A stretch of 64,000 nt of DNA from Penicillium oxalicum (GCF_001723175.1 NC_064657.1:868001-932000), one strand, 5' to 3'; shown: positions 25,534 to 38,700, counted from the stretch's first letter. Numbers and translations: made by a program. The notes: generated from the sequence alone by a model not told the origin.

Positions 25534-26187
25534 GGTGGGATTATGCCATTTTCATATATTAAAGCTATCATTTCGATAGTAAACTCGCGTCATTTGATAG
25601 TCAATTTCAGCCCTGCTGTATTGATTAGATAGCTTATCTACTATCTATATCAGCCTACTAGGTAGCTAGTAGCAAGTCAACGGGTAAGTCATTTGTCCAA
25701 TGCAATACTATAACTTACACCTTATAATATAAGTATCTCTAACTAATCCCCGAGATCAAAAAATTTTTTCGATTCTTTTCAGTCCCGCAATTTAATTTGT
25801 GGGTTCCCTGATATGCCGTGTTTGGGAGAACATCGTACGGATCTGATTGGATGGGACCTACGGGCAAAGGACATTATTGGATAAAGCTGGAGTATGAGTG
25901 TATATTATGTTTTTTGTTTGGGGATGGCTTTGATTTTGGGTCTTGTTGTTGATATAGAGAATGATCGAATGAGTCTTGAAGAGTGCGCGTTAGTAAACTT
26001 GCTGAGATGGAATGAGTTTGATTCTCTGGCGGATACTTGGAGGAAAAAAGAAGTGATGAGTATATTGGCAATTAATGGGGAAACTCCAAGACATTATCTT
26101 CAAAACACTGGTTATTCAAGTTGATCACGCATCTGAAATTATTCGTTTCCCCCCCCCCATCTGCGTCTCTTTTATGTGCTCTCTCTC
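25534..26187. other. AT-rich spacer between two broken genes
   Basis: It lies downstream of both the APH-like locus and the convergent pirin. AT-rich, with imperfect inverted sequence near 25620-25670 (GATAGCTTATC and CTAGGTAGCTAG). A 76-codon frame at 25894-26124 has no recognisable feature. No transposase or terminal repeats were identified. Confidence 0.4.
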
Positions 26188-27119
26188 TCAAAATGCCATT
26201 CTCTTACCAATCTCACTCTGCCAATTCCTTGATTTTTCAAACCCATTCGACGCGGTCTGATAATCCAACATGGCCTGATACACCTCTTCCTGACTGTTCA
26301 ACACAAACGGCCCATACTGCACCACCTTTTGATCCAACGGCTGTCCGGCCACCACAGCCGAACAACCCGCGCCTCGCGCCTCATTCGCAGGCACAGACGC
26401 CTCGACCGTATCCCCTTCCTGCGCAAAGACAACATTGTGAAACTCCTCCACGATCTTGGTCTGACCCCCCTCCACTCGATCCGCATCCCCATCTCCAAAC
26501 CGTCCGCCCACTCAACGTGTACGCAAACGCATTCCACCCCCGCGGCAGAATCTGTCGAACCTGTCCCCCCGGACGAATCGTCACATCCAACAACCACACT
26601 GGCGTATACGCCAGATCCCGCACCGAGTCCACCCCATGCGACTGGCCCGAAATCACCTTGATCGTCACGCGGTCCTCGTCCGTCTTGACGACGGGAATCT
26701 CCGTCGCCCGTAGATCCCGATACCGCGGCTCACACATCTTCAATTCCCGCGGCAGATCCACCCACAATTGCATGCCCACGTTGGGTGATCCGTCCTCGTT
26801 CTCGTGCGGCATCTCCGCGTGCATGATGCCCTTGCCAGCGGTCATGAATTGCAGATCGCCCGGTCCGATGGTGCCGCGGTTTCCGGCGAAATCTTCATGG
26901 TCGACGCCACCGGAGAGGAGATAGGTGATGGTTTCTTGGCCGCGGTGCGGTGGTGGTCGGGGAATCCGGCGCCCTTGCCGATGGTGAAGTGGTCGAGCAT
27001 CAGGAAGGGGAGAAGTTGCGCAGTTTGGGAGTGCCGATGGATCGGCGCACGCGGGCGCCGGCGCCTTCGGCTTGTTCGATGGCATGGAAGATCTGGCGGA
27101 TGGCGCGCGGGGTGGACAT
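26188..27119 (-). pseudogene. Pirin, reading frame broken at three places
   Basis: Pirins are Fe(II)-binding bicupin proteins of the nucleus and cytosol, linked to transcription and, in some members, quercetin dioxygenase activity. Starting at MSTPRAIRQIFHAIEQAEGAG, the conserved order is intact: FLMLDHF, GAGFPDH, HRGQETITYLL, DHEDFAGNRGTIGPGDLQ, GKGIMHAEMPH, GMQLWVDLP, and the C-terminal half ending ASNGFEKSRNWQ. The cupin metal-site residues His, His, His and Glu are visible in those blocks. The frame changes three times: one T missing on the coding strand at about 27005, two bases extra near 26950, and one G extra at about 26507-26509. Allowing for these gives 309 residues, the normal pirin length. 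No splice signals explain the shifts. With no stop codons otherwise, this may be a functional gene read with errors rather than a pseudogene. It converges on the APH-like locus. Confidence 0.75.
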
Positions 27120-28929
27120 GTCGGTAAGGGTTGGGATGATGGGTGAAGGAGGGAGATAGGAAGGATGCGAGGAGGGTTCCGTGGTCAGGTTGGTGGTCGT
27201 GGTGATGTTCAAGATCTTGCGCACCAGATGGTGTTGTTGTAGAGGATGGATCAGGTCCTTGAGAGTGATGGACAGGAAAGTTTGAAGGTAGATTGAACTG
27301 GTAGGATGGTAAGAGGCGAAGAGGATGGCGGAGACGCAAATGAAAAATGGGACAAGGAGTTTCATGGGCACGATGGCGGGCCTGTCTTTTATATTGGTAC
27401 AAGAGGGACAGAGGTGCACGGAGGAGAAGAGAGGGTGGATGACGGTTGGTTCCAAAGAACGGGGGGGACGGAAGAGAATCAGGAGGATGGACTCGAATGT
27501 TCGAGTGGGTAACGTTGGTGTAGATTTGTCAAATGGTAAGAATACAATGCGTAGAAATCAAAAGGCCCGAAAAAGGAAGTTTTAAATGGAAGCGTACGAA
27601 GACCTTGCTAGGAGCCACCCAAAAGAGATACGAGTCATGTCAGCGGTTAGTCACCCCGTTGATAATAATATCTCGCGACCCCTTTCCCTGGGAGCTCAAT
27701 CTTTCCTGCAGCCGACAACAACGAGCGTTCAAGCTGACTGTCGATTGTCAAGCTGGAAACCATGCACTTCTGCGTCGGAGGGGCTCCATCGGCAGGTCCG
27801 CTTCGATGATGCGACTGATGCTTTGCAAGACATCAGTCAGCGGGGTCGGATGAAATTGCCTTAGGCGGAAAAGGTGTGACTGCCGAGCTTGGCAACCAAT
27901 CATGGGTCTTGTTTGGGCGGAACGACGCAAGTGGGATTCTGACTAAAGACCCTGTCAGCGAAATAAGAGTGTATGCCTTGTGGCCTGATCTGCAAGGCGC
28001 ATAATTGGTATGTCCACGGTTGCAGTGCCGATGATGAAGGAGGTGGTTCCCTACAGCACTTGCGTCGAGATGGTTGAACCTCGGTATGGGATATGGGTCA
28101 TTCGATAACATGAAGGGGGACGATAGGCAAGGTGATTCTCATCATTCCCCAAGGAACTTCCTTGACTTGCTTCTTCCGTAGTATGCTTCACAGATCTATT
28201 CAAGTCCAACCGATCGATCAGCAATCCACCTCACCAGTATCGAACACGGTCAAGTCGATAAATGTCATCAACACTTTTGATCCGAGGGTTTTATGTTAGG
28301 TCACGTGCTGTATGTATATGAGAAGTATATGCATGATGATCACCCTCACAAATACGCCTTAGGCGACATGCTTTCTCTGAAACATGAGATTGTAACTCAA
28401 TGCTAAACCTCCATGGTCCTCGGGTCTAATGACGAGCCTCTCTCATCCGTATCCTCTTCTCCAGTCGGGTCTTACTAGTGGTGAGCAAACAGAGCATCAC
28501 TTCCACATTCTGTGGCCGGCAGTGCCCCCCGAGTGCCTGGCGCCCGTCTGCACTCTGCACGGGCTGGACATGAGCCAACGAGCCGTGCCTATCGCTATCA
28601 GATAAGGCCACGGAGCAGCTCCCGCAATCCACTTCCTCCGCTTGGAAGCTGTTCTCCATCCTCGAAACGACTTGGTCTCTGCTTTCCAACCACACGTCAG
28701 CCCAGCACGAGAGTCGATTATCGTAGACTCTGGAGAATTGGTCAAGCACGAGACACTCAACCGACGCATACCACGAACACCTGTGCCCGCACACTCGTAT
28801 AAACATCGAATCGCATTCCCCACTGGCCGTCGAGCCACCAACAGTCATATCGATACACTCCACATATACATCTTCTCCTACTTGGCACAACGCCTGCACT
28901 GGCCTAACTCGTAGGCCTGATCATACAGG
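27120..28929. other. Divergent intergenic region between pirin and yos9
   Basis: It contains the upstream regions of both flanking genes. A plus-strand frame starting at ATG 28429 is open for 58 codons, meets TAA at 28603, and is then open again to 28914. A 157-codon minus-strand frame (28426-28899) overlaps it. Neither shows a known motif, and no splice pattern removes the TAA cleanly, so I do not call a gene. Confidence 0.4.
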
Positions 28930-30706
28930 ATGGGTCGGTCGCGATGGAACCTTACTCCATGGCTCATTCTGAGCTGCTCCATCGCACCTGTCTGGGCGGC
29001 CAAGAAGCCCTTCAATATCAATGATGATTTGCTGGCATATCCGCAGGTTCGTTACTGCTATCGCATACCCGGTTACCTGCGCTCTTGCAGTGTTCTGTTG
29101 AGCGTCTCAGTGTCCTTGGCTCTTCTTGTCAACTAGCTCACACACCGAGTACCTTTTACAGTATCAACTGCTCTTCCCCGATGAATACATCCTAGAAGCA
29201 CAAGCCGACGAACTCCTCCATGCCCAAACAACATCTGAGTCGCCTGAGACGCCCAACGGTCCGCGCAAGGACCCTCAAATCTACACCGACAATGGCCATA
29301 ACGACCAATCTCATTCGCCCCATCAGGGAGAAGTGCCGCCTCCAGCATTTACCTATGAAGAGATGGTCATGGGTCATCGGCGTCTCCTCTGCCAGATTCC
29401 ACGGGTGCCCGCGGACGAAACCAACGTCACTGCGGGTCGCACCTCGCAAGAGACCGATGAGAAGAATGAACTCGCTCGCGCTACCGATCGAGGGCTGGAA
29501 CTGCTCAAGGAACTCGAGGGAAAGTGCATGTACTATTTCTCCGGGTGGTGGTCGTATTCGTTCTGCTATCGAAACCAAATCAAGCAGTTCCATGCTCGAC
29601 CCGCTGGGGGCGGTGTGCCCAGCTATCCTCCCGTGGAGGATCCGAGCACTCACTCGTTCATCCTGGGTCGTTTCCAAGACGACACTAGCAAGGACAAGGA
29701 GAACCAACAGGCCTCCACGGACGTGGCGGAGTTGCGTACCAAGGGCGGCTCGAGGTACTTGGTGCAGCACCTGCGTGGCGGGACGAAATGTGACCTGACG
29801 GGTCGTGATCGCAAGATCGAGGTCCAGTTCCACTGCCACCCGCAGTCCACGGATCAGATCGGATGGATCAAAGAGCTGACCACCTGTTCGTATTTGATGG
29901 TGATCTATACGCCGCGTCTGTGCGACGATGTGGCTTTCCTCCCGCCGCAGCAGGATGAAGTGCACCCCATTGAGTGTCGCGAGATTCTCCACCCTGAACA
30001 AGTCTCTGAGTGGGAGGCCGGCAAGCAGTGGTACGCGACGCATCAATTGGCCGATGCCGCCGCCGCTCACGACGAAGTGCAGACGGTTGGTGGCATCGTG
30101 GTTGGTGGACAGCAACTGGTTGGCATGGAAGGGAAAAAAATTGAAAAGGGGCGAGTGGCCTCCTTTGACGAGGAGACGGTGGAAGTGATTCTCAAGCGGG
30201 AGAATGGCGAAATTCAACGCCCCTCGAAACAAGTGATCAAGAAATACAACCTTGACCCCGACTCGATTGAGGATATGAAGAAGCGACTGGAAACCCTGGC
30301 CGAGGGCAAAGATTGGACTTTGGAGGTGGTCGAGAGCAACGGCATGCTCAAATTTCAGGGAGCCATTGCCAATGATGATGAGGAGGAGGAGGAGGAGGAT
30401 GAGGATGAGAAAGAAGAATATGAGGAGAGGGCGGCACCGTTGAAGACTGGCCAGTCCGGTTCCTCTCGATCCGGAAAATCCTCAAAACCGCCGCAATATG
30501 GCGATGAACATCCCGATGCTGTCATTTTGGGAGATACAGCCGACGAAGGAATTTTTGAGGAAGCATCCAAGCGTGGTCGATCCTCATCGGGGACTGGCAA
30601 GGACTCCAAGTCCAAAGGAAAGTCGCAGCAGCAAGTTCCCCCGGCAGAGGAAGGGAATGATGACGATGGCGTTGGCAGTGAAGAGACCTTTAAAGATGAG
30701 CTATAG
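28930..30706 (+). CDS. yos9: OS-9/Yos9-type ER lectin
   Basis: ER-lumenal lectin of the HRD ubiquitin-ligase complex. It reads trimmed N-glycans on misfolded glycoproteins and directs them to ER-associated degradation. Exons 28930-29046 and 29162-30706 join in phase to 553 residues; the 115-base intron ends at TTTTACAG, giving LLAYPQ-YQLLFPDEY across the junction. Residues 1-23 form a signal peptide ending APVWA. The MRH domain runs from about residue 161 to 300: CMYYFSGWWSYSFCYRNQ with the characteristic Trp-Trp, then KCDLTGRDRKIEVQFHC and KELTTCSYLMVIYTPRLC, containing the sugar-contacting Gln, Arg, Glu and Tyr positions and paired cysteines. A very acidic run follows at about 443-465, and the protein ends in KDEL, an ER-retrieval signal. 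This gene reads without frame breaks. Confidence 0.94.
29047..29161 (+). other. yos9 intron 1
   Basis: Donor gttcgt at 29047, acceptor cag ending 29161. Two other AG sites (29110 and 29136) are available. The 29136 site breaks the frame. The 29110 site keeps it but adds 17 residues not expected for the family. The first alternative acceptor could give a longer isoform. Confidence 0.7.
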
Positions 30707-31866
30707 CCAGTGAGCCCACTGACTCGGGGGATTTACTTTTAATCCAGCAGACTGTGGCTCGCAAATGTAAATAGAATTCGGACGCATCTTCCCGCAAGAG
30801 TGCTAAGATATTGAAACTTTCGAGTTTCTAGGGTTCGAAAGGTAGAACCTCGACCTGATCACCTCGAGTCCAGCCATCCTCGATGCGCGTACAATCAAAG
30901 ACTTGATCCTGGACCCCCGTTTGCTAAGTCTCCCCTTGTGACAGTCGGAGAGGTCTGTTTTCATTTTTCTTAGTTTCGCAGTATTTGGTTAGCTTCCTGC
31001 CTGAAGACGTCAGACAGCCCCAGTCGACCGGGATCCGTGTGGGGGTGTCCTTGAGAGCCCGTCGCAGACGCACGAAGACAAGACGCACAATCAGTATTCC
31101 TGAACAGAAGAGTCGGTGATTTCAAATCTGCCTGCCAGACATCTAGAAAAAAAACAACCATTCAGAACGAAAGAGTTGTTCTCAAGTACAACCATGAAAC
31201 AGCTGGCCCATTGTTCCTAACATCGTCACCGTCGCCAGTTGCCGGCCCAGTACCGCGACTCCCGCTGGGGTGCGTCTGACCACGGACGAGGCGGTACCTC
31301 TACAGCATACGTCAGGAACGTGACGGGCGCGCGACACCGACGAGACTCGCTCGATCTAGTCCGGCCCACCTTTTCCACCTCCGTGACCTCCCTGATCTCA
31401 AGTCCCTCATCTCCAGCCACGACAGCACCGAATCCTTCCTACCACCCACCCTGAATAATTTCTCTCCCCTCCCTCCCCCCACGTCTTCAGCCTCGGTCAA
31501 TTACTCCACGTGTGGTTTATCCTTCCAGAACTGGAGCCCTATCGTCCTGCCGGCCCTACCCTTTAATCGCCCCTCCTCCCTATCCCGCACCATCTGGAAC
31601 CACCTCCGAGGTGCTGCCAAGGCTGACAGGAACTGAAGCCCACCCCCCAAACCCTCGACCACCGCCAGCGTCAACTCAAAGGGGCTTTCCCTTCTCGTCT
31701 CCGTAAGGTCAATCAGACAATAGAACGTCGCTTTTTCCGACCAGTCCAATTCTGCACGAGCTCCCGAATCGACCGTGGTCGTCGCTGGCTGAGCGCTCGG
31801 GAATCTGTCCCCTGAAGGAGTGACACCGAAAGGACCACGACACGTGGGAGCTTTTGCAATCTCATC
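30707..31866. other. yos9-sla1 intergenic region
   Basis: It holds the 3' UTR of yos9 and the upstream region and leader of sla1. From about 31380 to 31700 the plus strand is C/T-rich. Short frames here (31239-31454, 31501-31908 minus) have no motifs. Confidence 0.5.
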
Positions 31867-34800
31867 ATGGGTTTCCTCGGTGTGTACACGGCGGTGTACG
31901 ATTATCAACCTCAGGGCGAGGGTGAATTGGAAATCAAAGAAGGTGACCTGCTCTGTGTTCTGGAAAAGAACAGTGAGGACGATTGGTGGAAAGCAAAGAA
32001 GAAGGCGGAACGTGATGACGACGATGAACCGGAAGGGTTAATTCCGAACAACTATATTGAGGAAGTAAGTCATTCCGGGAGCATTGAGCAATGTGGATGC
32101 ACTGCGAGCAGAGACATGTGTATAGCAATCTCACCGAGTCTACATCCTTTGAGAGACTGTCGATGTGGTGATTTCTGACTTTCTCCGGTGGACCAACAGG
32201 CGCAACCTATCCACCGCGCCAAGGCGCTCTTCGACTACACGCGACAAACGGACGAAGAAGTGTCCTTCTCAGAAGACGCGGATATCTTGGTCTACGACAC
32301 TTCAGATCCCGACTGGACTTTGGTCGGCGTCCATTCGGATTATGGGTTTGCGCCGGCGAATTACATTGAGATCGTCGGGCATGCCTCGGCTGCGCCTCTT
32401 TCGCCTGCCGCCGACGAGGAACCGGCGGCACCATCGCTGCCAGTGCGGCCACCGCAACCCCAGGCCGCCGAAGACGACGACGAGCCTCCCTCGCCATCTC
32501 CGATTGACAGCGTCCAGAATCCTGCCGCTGCGGCCATTGCCAACATCATCCATCAGCAACACGCGCCGCCTCCCGCGCAACCCGAGTACTCGCGCGATGA
32601 GCCTTCACCCCCGCGGCTTCCATCCCGGCCCCCGCCTGAACAGGAGGAATATCGTGCAGAGTCTCCTCCACCCCCTTCTCTTCCTCGTCGGCCACCATCA
32701 GAAGTGCCCACGCCAACCTTCTCCCACCATGACTCCGAGCCAGCGTCATCCCCCGCTCACTCCAACCCGCCCCCGCCTCCCATGGGGGGTCACAGTCGGC
32801 CATATGTCAAGGAGTCGCCTCCCTACAGCCGAGGTGGAGAAATTACTCCTCGGTCACCATCGGGCTACCACATCTATAACATTAATGAGATGGTCGAAGT
32901 GATGGGCAAGCGCAAGAAGATGCCAACCACCTTGGGCATCAATATGGCCACCGGAATCATCTTCATTAGCCCGGAGGGAGATGATCGTCAGCAGGAATGG
33001 ACCGCCGATAAACTCACTCACTACTCGATCGAGGGCAAGCACGTCTTTGTTGACCTGATTCGGCCCAGTAAGAACATTGATTTCCATGCGGGAGCCAAGG
33101 ATACGGCCCAGGAGATTGTCGCAGCGCTGGGAGAGATTGCCGGTGCCTATCGCGCCGAGGGCCTCCGCGAAGTTTTCGCTGCAAGTGAGGGTGGTGCTGG
33201 CCAGAAGAAGGGTCAAATTCTGTACGATTTTTATGGCACAGGGCGACGACGAAGTCACGGTGGCTGTCGGGGATGAGGTCGCGATTCTGGATGACACCAA
33301 AGCCGAGGAGTGGTGGATGGTGCGTCGCTTGAAGAATGGACGTGAGGGAGTTGTCCCCAGCAGCTACGTGGAGATTATCGGGTTCATGCCCGGTCAGCCG
33401 TCTCCCGCGATTGAATCGGCCAAGTCAACCGTGGAGCGCAACCGTTCCGAGGAGGCTCGTTTGGCCAAGGCGGCAGTGGGAAGGCCACGAACTGATTCAC
33501 TGGAGACTCCCGAGGTAAGACCATGGCCATCAGACAGGTACGAAAGGAAAATACGTGTTGCCCGATGACTGACCAAAATGGCTCTTGACAGCGAAGCAAA
33601 CGGGACAGTAAGCGGGATAGCAAGCGGGACAGTAAGACTTCCAAATCTAGTACGTGATTTTTACCTCGCACCCACCGTCAAGGAGTGAGCTCCACAACTA
33701 ACACACTTCGTTCAGAACCGGATCCAAGCAAAGTCAGAAAGTGGACAGACCGAACCAAGGCATTCACGGTCGAAGCCGAGTTCATCGGTCTCTTGGATGG
33801 CAAAATCCAGCTTCACAAGGTCAACGGCATCAAAATCGCCGTTCCGGTGGCCAAAATGTCCGTGGAGGATCTGGAATACGTCGAGAAGGTTGCCGGAGTG
33901 TCTCTGGACGAAGACAAGCCTCTTTCAAGCATTCGAGCTCGCGCATCCGACGATGCGAAACGCGGTCCGGCCGGCGCCTCTGTACAGGGTCCCGAGTACG
34001 ACTGGTTTGACTTCTTCCTCAAAGCGGGTGTTGGCCCACACCAGTGCGAGCGGTACGCGCAAAACTTCCTCAAAGACTCCATGGATGAGTCTGTCCTGCC
34101 TGATATCACTCCGGAAACGTTGCGAACTTTGGGCTTGAAGGAAGGTGATATTCTTCGTGTGATGCGCCACCTCGACAATACCCTCGGCCGCACCGGCTCC
34201 AAGTCCAAACTGCGAAACGTCAGTTTCGGAGGCGAAGAGGTTATCAGCAACGGAGAGGAAGGTGGACTCTTTGCTGGACCGGGTGGCATGTTGCGCAACA
34301 ACACTCGCAAGGGTAGACCAACGCCTGCGGTGCAGGCCGGTGACGTGGTTGATCCCAAGGCATTCGAGCAAGCCGACGGCTCTCAGCCCAAGAAGCCTGA
34401 GGAGAGAACCGCAACACCGCCGACGCCGGCAGCTCCGACAGCTACAGCGTCAGCCGAAAAGCCCGTTGCTCGAGGGTTCGAGGACGATGCTTGGGAGGTG
34501 AAGAAACCCCAGGGATCTGCTGCGGCACCTCCACCCAAAACCTCTGCTTCGCCTCCCCCGGTCCAGTCTCCCATCCAGAAGCAGATCACCGGTGCCATGG
34601 CGGATCTGTCAATCCTCCAGGCTCCGCTTCAGCCCACTCCAGCGTCACCCGCGCAACCAACCCCTTCTATCTCGAGTATCCCAGCTCTGCAGCCGCAGCA
34701 GACTGCCGTCCAGAGTCCACCGGTGCAACAACCGCAGCAAACAGGCGCCACCCCGAATTTCTTCAACCAGATCGCTCAAATTGGCCAACACCAGCAGCAA

Positions 34801-35707
34801 CAACAGTTACAGCAGCAGCAGCAGCAGCACAGCAACTTCAAGCCCAGCCTTTCAGTCCACAGCAGACCGGGTTCCAAACGCAGGCCCGACCACGTCCAGT
34901 GGCCCCGCAGGCTATGGCTCAGAATTCGTTGCTCCCTCCGCCTCCGCCACGTCCCTTGTCGGCTCCCCAGAATTTCACTCCGCAGCAAACATCATTCAGT
35001 CCTCCTCCATTGCAGCCTCAATTGACCGGGATCCCTCAGCCAGGTGCTCCTTCCATGGGTCAACCCATGAACGGTGTGAATCAGCCAGGCATGCAATCCC
35101 CGCTTCAGATGCAGCCGCAAATCACCGGTTTCATGGGCCCGAACCAATATCAGAATGGCATGATGGTCCCTCAGCCGACCGGATTTACACCCCAATCGCA
35201 GTTTGGCATTCAGCAGCAACAACAGAACCAACTTCCTTACGCCAACGGCCAGCCTGGCTTCCCAAACATGGCCCCGCAGCCCACTGGTATGGCCCCCCAA
35301 CCCACTGGCTTTGGTGGATATGTTCCCCCGCTGCAACCCATGGCCACGGGTATCAACGCCATATTGCCTCCAGCTCTGCAGCCTCAACCGACTGGGGCCA
35401 GCCGCTTCGGAAATGCCTCGTACTCGGTCCATAACCCCCCGCCCGTGCCACCGATTCCTTCGCAGCCCACTGCCACTCCTCTGATGCCGCAGAAGACGGG
35501 ACCGCCTCCATCAATTCGATTCGGAGTCAAGCCCGAAGGCCCTAAGAAACTCGCTCCTCAGCCGACAGGAATGCGGGCCAATCTGGCTCAAGCTAGTAAG
35601 TGTAGCTCTCCCAAGGGGGGAGGGATGAAGGCTGTCAGAGGATCTGTGAAGCTAATTTATTCTTTTTCTTGTTTGTATTAGCGCCCAACAACCCCTTCGG
35701 TTTCTAG
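31867..35707 (+). CDS. sla1: Sla1-type endocytic actin regulator (two frame breaks)
   Basis: Adaptor of clathrin-mediated endocytosis and cortical actin patches; it binds Las17/WASP, Pan1-End3 and NPFxD cargo. Exons 31867-32064, 32200-33514, 33592-33649, 33716-35595 and 35682-35707. Domains: SH3 at residues 4-65 (AVYDYQPQGEGELEIKEGD), SH3 at about 69-125 (ALFDYTRQTDEEVSFSEDAD), a Pro-rich linker, a Sla1 homology region from about 290, a third SH3 from about 406, the NPFxD-binding SHD1 at about 524-590 (RTKAFTVEAEFIGLLDG), and SHD2/SAM at about 619-680 (DWFDFFLKAGVG). The C-terminal third is Gln/Pro-rich with repeated PQPTG-type motifs. Two single-base breaks occur: an extra T in the run at 33228-33232 inside the third SH3, and a missing G near 34830 in a CAG run. 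They cancel in length, leaving 1158 residues, so they are probably sequencing errors. Confidence 0.93.
33592..33649 (+). repeat. sla1 exon 3: 58-base exon of 12-base repeats
   Basis: The exon is almost entirely three tandem copies of a 12-base unit (CGGGACAGTAAG and variants), encoding R-S-K-R-D-S-K-R-D-S-K-R-D-S-K. It forms a basic, serine-bearing spacer between the third SH3 and SHD1. The flanking introns (33515-33591 and 33650-33715) differ in phase, so skipping it would shift the frame. Confidence 0.8.
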
Positions 35708-38700
35708 AAGGAATTCGGTTTACTGGAACTCTCACGTGTGCGACTCTGGTCTGACTGATCTTGCATATATAATTTCTTCTTTCTCACTTTTCTTTGATCC
35801 TCTTTCGACCCCTTTGTCCTGTCTGTTGTCCCCTCTTCCCCCTTTGCTCTTACTCTCTCCTCCCCTTTCTCTCCGTGTCTCTGTGTCCTGATCTTGGCGA
35901 ATGGTGAACCCCCCCCCCCCCTGTTTGTCTCTCACCGACGTGATTTTTATGTTGTCATGCTGCGAACTCTGTACTCACGGGGGAATTGGAAAGTTTCATT
36001 CACATACCTTCAGCTTGTCCTTGTCTTCCAAGGTTTTCGTTTCCACTTAATTTCGCCAACCCTCTTTCTTCTCCTTTTTCCTTTTTTCCCCTTTTCTCCC
36101 ACTCGTGGACAATGACAATGACATTCGTACATACCATAATATCACGCCGCACCACGCCATGACTCGTCTCTGAAAATCAAGCCTGGTCTTGTTTTACGGT
36201 ATTCTCGGTAGTCTGTAAGTTGATGGGAGGCAACCGCCTTTGACTTTAGTAAATTGTGAAGTGGATGCTCATTTTCTAGTACACTTGGAAGGAGATGGGA
36301 TCTTTACCATGCTTGGAGTGTGCCGCCGTGTAGTACACGGCGTGTAGCATTGATGGACGACAAGTACTATACTTGTGCATTGTCCAGCCTTGGTTTGTCC
36401 ATACACGGTTCTCCAACCCGACCGACGTACGCCAGCAACGCATCGTGTGTTAAGTGTCCCGCGTACGACTTGACCGTTTACACTAGACTCGATGTATAAT
36501 AATACTTACTTTGACAGGACCTGTACATTATGAGTATTTGGATTTATCCCAGGATCTGTGTGTAGAGGATGATTGTATATACTCCGAGTCTCGTGTGACT
36601 TTGACTTTCTATTGGTGTGGCACTCAAATAGCCTAGGTACAGTCGATGCTCTGTGATTACCACTACTACTGCTACTACTACAGTCATTCGTATGCTCCAA
36701 TCGTGTGCCTTGATACTCGCCTAGCTGATGTTAAACATCCAGAGTACCACGATTTGGGATAAATTCTAGTTTCCATTGGAACGGTCCTGTGGTTTCAAAA
36801 CATACGAGATTTGACCTCATCACAAACGAGATCGACATTATACTGAGCAATTCTGCGTATACCTGTTGCTTTGGATTCCGTTCCCATGTCGATTCCATTC
36901 AAAACTTTACAACACCCTCCAACAGAAAAAAAAATACAAAAGTACATCCGAGTCTCCAGTCAAGCACCTAGTGGAGGAGACCAGGGCCAATCCACTCCAT
37001 TCCCCACCGTCGTGTCGGGTCCAGTCTCGCGGATCTGTCCGGAAACCCCGGATAGAACGACCTGATCAGATGCGAGTCCGTTAGATTCTATATGTAATAC
37101 ATAGTACTCCCGTCGTCGTATGGGATGTATTAGCTGGCGCGTACCGATCTAATGTACATAAATTGAAGATTGAAGTCCCGGGTGCAGGGCACGCGGTTAA
37201 TATCTACCGGTGGGCAGGGAGGGCGTTTTTTGAGAAAAAAAAAACCGCTTGTTTTTGTACCTGGTCGCGGGGTCGCTGTGACTTGAAGGGTAAGATGGAT
37301 GTGGATGGAATTGGCTACTATTGGAATGGATAGGTATTTGTTAACAAGTTGGTGTTTATATACAATAGACATGATATGATTTGTAAAAATTAGTTTTGAT
37401 GGATTTAGTCCCCTGCTGCTGGAGGGGGATCCGATCGGGCTCTCCTGCAGGTGCTGGTGATCATTGAATTATAGTCATGTTGGGATGGATGGAGGAATCA
37501 AAATATACACGAAGGCACTACATGGACACTTGGAGGGTGGTAGATTATGTCCAGGTCCGGACAAAATGTGTGGGCATGTTTTGGAATTCTACGGGAGTGA
37601 TATTTACCACGGATCATCGTGATCATCTGTCTCATACCTTAGGTAAGAAGGGCAGGGGGTGTTTTTTAAGTGGGAATTGTCTATATTTTGATTGTTTGAT
37701 CCTATAAAGACTTGCGACTAGGTAATTGCCTGACTCTGCTCTAGTTCCGGATTTGCTTGGGTAAATTGGAGGCTTGGATGAGGTTCTTAGGTCTTGAGTA
37801 CCTAGCGGGCAGTAACAGTATATACTTTAGGTACTAGATAGGGAAGAACTAGTCGGGACCAGGTACGCAGTCTACTAGACGTCTATCCGCAACATTACTC
37901 CGAGTGGGCAGTGGACTCTCGTCGCGCGAGAAACCGGCACCGGACGGAAAGAAATCGAGTGCAATCATGATCGATGCAGCGGTTCCGTCCCATTCATGAA
38001 AAGATTTTCGCTTCAAGTGGATACGATGCATCCTATTCTCGGCTTTCCTGTACTGTCTCTTTTTCTCTCCTTTTCTTTTACCTCTTTTTCTGTCCAAAAA
38101 AACCCCATCCGTTTTTTCCATCTGCTCTCCCTTGCGCCCAAAATTTGATGGTGGTATTTTCCCAAAAGATCATCTTCATCGGAGGGGAGAGAGGCATGGA
38201 CTTTGTGGATCAATTGCAGCATGATCTACACCGCTGCACAGCACAAAAAAAATACAGGTCGTCCGCACAAAAGGATGCATTATTATGCGACCATGCGCGT
38301 CCGAAATAAGCTTTCGGAAACGCGAGCTCACATGATGACATCGTCGTGGACTCGGACTCTCGTCAGTTGCGGGTGTGGCGGTGATACGCCAGCCCTGCAG
38401 AGAGTTCCGACCGGGGTAAAAAAGAATGTAGCACTGTTGTCGACGCTACGGGAGTAGCGCGATGTACACACATCGTGTACATTGCATCTTTGACATTGCC
38501 AGTTTGTACGTTTACACAGTATTCTCCTATTAGAAGTCTTTGCTCATTTTATAAGAGTGGTCGTGAAGTAAGATGGCTTAAAGACGGATGAATGGGTGGC
38601 CATTCCTCTCGAGGACGTCCTCGATGTTCAAGAACTGTTCAGAACTGCGGACGCTCATGGAGCCATGGATCACGGGACAGCTACAGCCGATTAAAAAAGA

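Noticed and set aside
28429..28914. Plus-strand frame of 58 codons, TAA, then about 100 codons; opposite strand open for 157 codons
   Set aside because: No recognised family, no splice pair removes the stop, and both strands being open suggests chance in GC-balanced DNA.
29192..30232. 346-codon minus-strand frame opposite yos9
   Set aside because: Antisense shadow of a well-supported lectin gene; its sequence has no family resemblance.
32165..32902. 245-codon frame within sla1
   Set aside because: Arg/Pro-rich shadow of the sla1 second exon in another frame.
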